In this document: piece by piece, positions 60,318 to 64,000 of the stretch | Layout of the letters: every line of letters starts with the position of its first letter | Position numbering within the stretch: the first letter of the stretch is position 1 | Source: Deltaproteobacteria bacterium | GTDB taxonomy: Bacteria; Myxococcota_A; UBA9042; DTJE01 | Assembly (NCBI GenBank): GCA_029547805.1 | Contig: JAKPOP010000003.1 | Span: 372,001 to 436,000, forward strand | Direction: 5' to 3' | Length of the DNA stretch: 64,000 bases | Translations under genes and position numbers: made by a program | The notes under the pieces: model-generated | The model's input: only the letters and a program-made list of their open reading frames with translations | The model's database searches: none | What the model was told of the DNA's origin: nothing

Positions 60318-62291
60318 GTGAGACGTGACCTGTGGCGTTCGGCAAGGTGGTGGGCGGCGCTGTTGGCCGCGTTCTGGGCCGTTCCGGCAATGGCCGACGG
60401 GGTCCCGGAGACGGCCATCGGTCCCTGGGCCCGGAACCTGCGGCAGGAACTGGAGGCCCTCCCGAGGGTCTTCCGGCCGGACCTGGGCCGGGAGTGGCTG
60501 CGGCTGGTGAGGACCCAGGTGCGACTCGCAAGACCGGAGGCGGCCCGGGTCGGGGAACACCGGGTCGTGCACTATGCCGGGGATGTCCGCATCGACCCGA
60601 CCACCCGGCAGATGCAGTCGGACCTGCGGGTCCGCATCCTGTTCGTGGATGCGGGGACGACGGCGGTGGACCTGCTGGCCTTCCTGCCCCTGACCGGCGT
60701 CGAGGGACCCGATGGAACCCCCCTCGCCTGGACCACCCAGAACATCCAGGGATACGACGTTCCCCGGATCCCGCTGGACCCTCCGTCGGAGGCGGGCGAG
60801 ACCCGGGACTTCACCGTGCACCTGCAGGGGGTCCCGGACTGCTCGATGAGCGGGCCCATCTCGGTGAACCTCTGCGGCTTCGGCAAGACGGGCTACATCG
60901 CCGGGGAGATGCTGCTGCCGACCTCGCTGCAGAGGGACTTCGCCACGATGGAACTGGACGTGCACCTGCCGGCGGGACTTGTGGTCGCCGGGACGGGCAT
61001 CGTGACCGCCGTGACGCCGGAGGTCGAGGGGCAGGAGGTCCACCACCTGCGGCAGGACTTCCCGACCGACAGCCACTCCTTCGGCCTCGCGCCGTATCAG
61101 GTCGCCCGACTGCCCTGGGGCACCGGCCACCTGGGGACCTACACGCTGAACGACTCCCGGATCCAGTCGGGCATCGCCGAGGTGCTGACGGACATCCTGG
61201 ACGTGCTGCAGTACTACGGCAGCCGCTTTGGGCCGTTCCTGTTCCCGAAGATGGAGGCGTGCCAGGTGGGCAACGACGCCGGGGCGGCCTTCGGGTGGCC
61301 GGCCCTGCTGTGGATCCCCGACGGGATGTGGCGGGACCGGGGGTCCTCCCGGACCGCCCTGTTCGCCCATGAACTGGGGCACCAGTGGTTCCCGGACATC
61401 CTCCAGAACAACGACTCCTTCGGGGCCTGGCTGTCGGAGGGGTTCGCGGAATTCCTGTCGCTGTCCTTCGTCCGGGACCGCCGGGACCTGCCGGACTTCG
61501 CCCGGGCACACTATGACTGGTACGCCCAGGCCTATTTCTACTTCGTGGGGGAGGCCCAGGACTACGGGCTGTCGTCGATGGACTCGGTGTACGTCAGCAG
61601 CGGATGGGTGTACCAGGTGGTGACCTACTACAAGGGGGCCATCATCGCGAACCTGCTGGAGCAGCGGGTCGGACGGGAGGTCTTCGACCAGGCGATCCGC
61701 GACCTGTACCAGGACATCGGCGGCAAGGCGATCTACTACGACACGTCGGGGCTGAAGGCGTACCTGGAGCGGGCCTCGGGGATGAACCTGGACCAGGAGT
61801 TCAGCCAGTGGGTCTGGCGGAAGGGCTATCCGATCCTCACGGTGGGGGTCGTGCGGCCCGAGGCCCTGGGCACGCCGGAGGTCGAGGTCCAGGTGGACCA
61901 GCAGTCCTCGACGCAGTTCAACGAGTTCCGGTTCCCGGTCACGGTGCGGGTGGTCACGGACAGGGGGGAGCAGGACCACACGGTGCAGGTGGAGCCTGGG
62001 TCCCAGTCGGTGCGACTGCCGGTGGAGGGGCGGCTGACGCGGGTCCGGATCGACCCCGAGGGGGCCACGCTGGAGCGGGTCCGCAGCGCGCTGCCGGGGG
62101 ACATGGACCTGTCAGGAGAGGTGGACGGCATCGACCTGGTGTACGCCGCCTGGGCCCAGGGGGGATCCTTCGGCTACACGGACAACTTCCTGCCGTCGGT
62201 GGACTTCGACGGGAACGCGGTGGTGGACCAGCGGGACCTGGCGGTGGTGACGGACCACTTCGGGGAGACGCTGGCGGGAGGTGCCCGATGA
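60318..62291 (+). CDS. Secreted M1-family metallopeptidase with C-terminal dockerin-like repeats
   Basis: 657 residues. Signal peptide (WWAALLAAFWAVPAMA). HELGHQWFP at about 353-361 with WLSEGFAEF about 17 residues on gives the HExxH-(x)18-E zinc site of gluzincins/M1 aminopeptidases. The C-terminal 60 residues hold two calcium-loop-like repeats (GDMDLSGEVDGIDLVYAA and VDFDGNAVVDQRDLAVVT), a type I dockerin pattern. GTG start at 60318 preceded by AAAGGAGG. The stop overlaps the next gene (ATGA), which encodes a cohesin-like lipoprotein. Confidence 0.85.
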   Translation: MRRDLWRSARWWAALLAAFWAVPAMADGVPETAIGPWARNLRQELEALPRVFRPDLGREWLRLVRTQVRLARPEAARVGEHRVVHYAGDVRIDPTTRQMQSDLRVRILFVDAGTTAVDLLAFLPLTGVEGPDGTPLAWTTQNIQGYDVPRIPLDPPSEAGETRDFTVHLQGVPDCSMSGPISVNLCGFGKTGYIAGEMLLPTSLQRDFATMELDVHLPAGLVVAGTGIVTAVTPEVEGQEVHHLRQDFPTDSHSFGLAPYQVARLPWGTGHLGTYTLNDSRIQSGIAEVLTDILDVLQYYGSRFGPFLFPKMEACQVGNDAGAAFGWPALLWIPDGMWRDRGSSRTALFAHELGHQWFPDILQNNDSFGAWLSEGFAEFLSLSFVRDRRDLPDFARAHYDWYAQAYFYFVGEAQDYGLSSMDSVYVSSGWVYQVVTYYKGAIIANLLEQRVGREVFDQAIRDLYQDIGGKAIYYDTSGLKAYLERASGMNLDQEFSQWVWRKGYPILTVGVVRPEALGTPEVEVQVDQQSSTQFNEFRFPVTVRVVTDRGEQDHTVQVEPGSQSVRLPVEGRLTRVRIDPEGATLERVRSALPGDMDLSGEVDGIDLVYAAWAQGGSFGYTDNFLPSVDFDGNAVVDQRDLAVVTDHFGETLAGGAR

Positions 62292-62965
62292 CGACGCTGC
62301 GTCACGTGGCGGTGGGGGCGGCCCTGGTGATGGGCCTCGGGTGCGACACCGGCGGCACGGTGGGGATCCCGGCCGATACGGGCCGGGCCGACTGGCTCCC
62401 CTGGGTCGAGGACGTGCCGGACATCCCGGCGGGTGATGCGGAGCCGGAGATCCACGACAGCGCGCCGACCGACGGCTCGGGGACGGACGGGCCCGCGGCC
62501 TCCGACGAGGGACCCGGGGGGGCCCGGGACGCGGTGCTGCCGGCGGAGTACGTGCCGGCCCGGTCGATGCGCTTCCGGATGGCGGGTCGCGAGGACGGAG
62601 ACCTGGTCGTCGAGGTGGTGGGACGGGACTTCACGGGGGTCTTCGGGATCGCGCTGCGGGTCGAGTGGGACCCGGCCCTGGCGACGCTGGTGTCGGCGGC
62701 TCCCGGCACGGCCCTGGACAGTGCCGGAGAGACCGTCGGGGCGGCGGCGGAGGTCCGGCCCGGGTCCCTGGCCGTGGGCCTGGCCCTGGCGACCTACACC
62801 GACGCCGCCGACTGGTCCGGGGACCGGGTCGTGGCGACGCTGCGCCTGCGTCCCACCGGGACCGGGCCGATCCCGCTGTCCTTCCTGGAGGTCCGATCCC
62901 TCGTCTTCGATGGCGGTCTGAACCGCCAGACGGTCACGTGGCTTCCGGCGGTGGCCTGGCCCTGA
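62288..62965 (+). CDS. Cohesin-like domain lipoprotein
   Basis: 225 residues. MTTLRHVAVGAALVMGLGCD is a lipoprotein signal with Cys19; then an Asp/Pro-rich linker and, from about residue 95, a beta-sandwich domain (LVVEVVGRDFTGVFGIALRV then EWDPALATLVS; VVATLRLRPTGTGPIPLSFL) matching the cohesin pattern. Translationally coupled to the dockerin-bearing M1 peptidase, so it probably anchors that enzyme at the outer membrane through cohesin-dockerin binding. Confidence 0.7.
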   Translation: MTTLRHVAVGAALVMGLGCDTGGTVGIPADTGRADWLPWVEDVPDIPAGDAEPEIHDSAPTDGSGTDGPAASDEGPGGARDAVLPAEYVPARSMRFRMAGREDGDLVVEVVGRDFTGVFGIALRVEWDPALATLVSAAPGTALDSAGETVGAAAEVRPGSLAVGLALATYTDAADWSGDRVVATLRLRPTGTGPIPLSFLEVRSLVFDGGLNRQTVTWLPAVAWP

Positions 62966-62995
62966 CCGGGAAGCCCCGGAGGGCGCCGCCAAGAT

Positions 62996-64000
62996 TCAGA
63001 GGCGAGTCTTCCGGAGGACCTGGATCCCTTTCCGGGCCGCGGTGATCAGCGGCGCCGCCGAGAGAGGCTCCCCGACGGCCCCCTGCATCCAGACCTGGGG
63101 CGGCAGCCGACCCTGCACGCACATCCGCTCCATCTCGGGTGCCAGGGCCCGGCCGCCCTCCAGGAACTGTTCGATCTGGAACTGGATCAGGTGCCCCAAA
63201 GGATAGTCCGGGAGGTAGAGACCGTAGGCGATCAGGTGGCTGTAGATGGCCAGCACGGGGCTGTCCCGGACGCCCAGCACCGGGGCGTAGTAGCGGTTCC
63301 AGAGGTCCACGGCCAGGGACACCACGGCCTCCCGCAGTTGATCGGGGGTGGCATCGGGATGGGCGTAGAGCCATCGCCAGGCCAGCATGTCCAGCAGGCC
63401 GACGCCGGCGATCTCGAAGGTCATCCAGTAGGTGTCCACGGCCCGCAGCGCCCGGGTCTTCGCGTCGGGCTCCCCGAGTCCCAGCACCTGCATGTCCCGG
63501 TCCTGAAACAGGAAGGCGAAGGCCTCGGTGAAGGCGGTGTTGGGGACGCCGGCCATCAGGACGTGGTCCACCCGGTTCAGCGTGAAGACCTGCTCGACGC
63601 AGTGCCCCAGTTCGTGCATCGCGATGTTGAAGCCCTTGTAGTCCATGCCCTCCTTCGGCACCCGGGTCCGGAGATGGGCCGAGTCGGTCCGCATCCCGGC
63701 CCCCATCGCGTGGCCGGCGCCCCGGGCGGGGTCCACCGCGATGTGGTCCGACAGGAAGCGGGCGGTGTCGGGGGTGAACCCGAGGCCCTCCAGCAGCGCC
63801 GGGAGCCCCTGGGCGAAGGACTCGAGGGTGGGATACCGCTGCCGGACCATCCGGTCCAGCGTGGCCGGGTCGTAGGTGCTCCGGGCCTTGAAGCCGTCGT
63901 ACCAGATGTCGAAGGGCTCCAGGGGACGGCCCAGGCGCTGGCGGATCAGGGCCGCCACGTCCCGGGCCACCGGGGCCGACAGGACGTCCCGGAGCAGGCC
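62996..64000 (-). CDS. Zinc metallopeptidase (N-terminus outside window)
   Basis: At least 334 residues; the frame is open to the window edge. IAMHELGHCVEQVF gives HExxH, and NTAFTEAFAFLF, about 26 residues later, supplies the third zinc ligand Glu, a gluzincin layout close to the M2/M3 type. The rest (TYWMTFEIAGVGLLDMLAWR; LIAYGLYLPDYPLGHLIQFQ) is helical as in those families. The signal region and true start are not visible. Convergent with the cohesin lipoprotein gene, 30 bp away. Confidence 0.75.
   Translation of the reverse strand, partial: GLLRDVLSAPVARDVAALIRQRLGRPLEPFDIWYDGFKARSTYDPATLDRMVRQRYPTLESFAQGLPALLEGLGFTPDTARFLSDHIAVDPARGAGHAMGAGMRTDSAHLRTRVPKEGMDYKGFNIAMHELGHCVEQVFTLNRVDHVLMAGVPNTAFTEAFAFLFQDRDMQVLGLGEPDAKTRALRAVDTYWMTFEIAGVGLLDMLAWRWLYAHPDATPDQLREAVVSLAVDLWNRYYAPVLGVRDSPVLAIYSHLIAYGLYLPDYPLGHLIQFQIEQFLEGGRALAPEMERMCVQGRLPPQVWMQGAVGEPLSAAPLITAARKGIQVLRKTRL

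Noticed and set aside
55974-61979. A 2001-codon open frame on the minus strand
   Set aside because: Antisense to the phosphoesterase, MFS and M1 genes. Translation is low-complexity Arg/Pro/Gly/His; only the last 135 codons form a real lipoprotein with signal peptide and ribosome binding site.
1-64000. tRNA or rRNA genes and intact insertion sequences
   Set aside because: None recognised by eye; no transposase-like protein appears despite the clear duplication and deletions.

Overview
The window comes from a high-GC bacterium. Several housekeeping and surface genes fit Myxococcota or a related deltaproteobacterial lineage: secreted proteins ending in a Cys / hydrophobic helix / Arg-rich tail (MYXO-CTERM-like), Cys-rich surface lipoproteins, an IgGFc-binding-like lipoprotein, and a dockerin/cohesin pair. 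This placement is an inference from gene families; there is no rRNA or other marker in the window. No tRNA, rRNA or intact insertion sequence was recognised.

Layout. 1-8.9 kb is ordinary chromosome (malic enzyme, acyl-CoA dehydrogenase, secreted metalloprotease, MFS exporter, Cys-rich lipoprotein). 9.0-51.8 kb is one long defence island. 51.8-64 kb returns to chromosome (a compact nucleotide-kinase/radical-SAM cluster, lipoproteins, a phosphoesterase, a sugar-phosphate-type MFS protein, M1 peptidase plus cohesin lipoprotein, and a partial metallopeptidase).

The island has four parts. (1) A complete type I-G (formerly I-U) CRISPR system: csb1, csb2, cas3 (helicase then HD) and a Cas8-type large subunit on +; a 41-repeat array (16135-19060); cas2 and a cas4-cas1 fusion on -. 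(2) A WYL regulator divergent from a translationally coupled MoxR ATPase / unknown / vWA-metallopeptidase-like operon. (3) A tandemly duplicated, reciprocally decayed module. Its inferred ancestor carried a vWA 3' end, a Lon-like protease with helical repeats, an unknown protein, a sigma-factor-like protein, and then cas2, a primase-polymerase (CAPP), cas1, a leader and an array. Copy A (about 26.8-34.7 kb) keeps CAPP, cas1, a 17-spacer array and an extra reverse transcriptase-CAPP fusion. Copy B (about 34.8-41.7 kb) keeps the Lon-like, unknown and sigma-like genes, cas2 and a larger array. Each copy has lost what the other keeps. (4) A type III-B operon on - (cmr1, cas10/cmr2, cmr3-6, cas6) with a CARF-HEPN effector fused to an extra CRISPR-associated domain, plus a two-helix membrane protein gene on the opposite strand.

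How it may work together. Type I-G has its own adaptation genes. The two 37-bp-repeat arrays presumably supply the Cmr complex through Cas6, and Cas10 (GGDD, no HD domain) would signal by cyclic oligoadenylate to the CARF-HEPN protein. Adaptation into these arrays would need Cas1 and CAPP from copy A and Cas2 from copy B. The RT-CAPP fusion keeps its RT catalytic residues but has Asn-x-Asn in place of the primase Asp-x-Asp. The Lon-like/unknown/sigma-like operon, sitting head to head with the type III adaptation genes, is the best candidate here for an undescribed protease-controlled transcriptional response.
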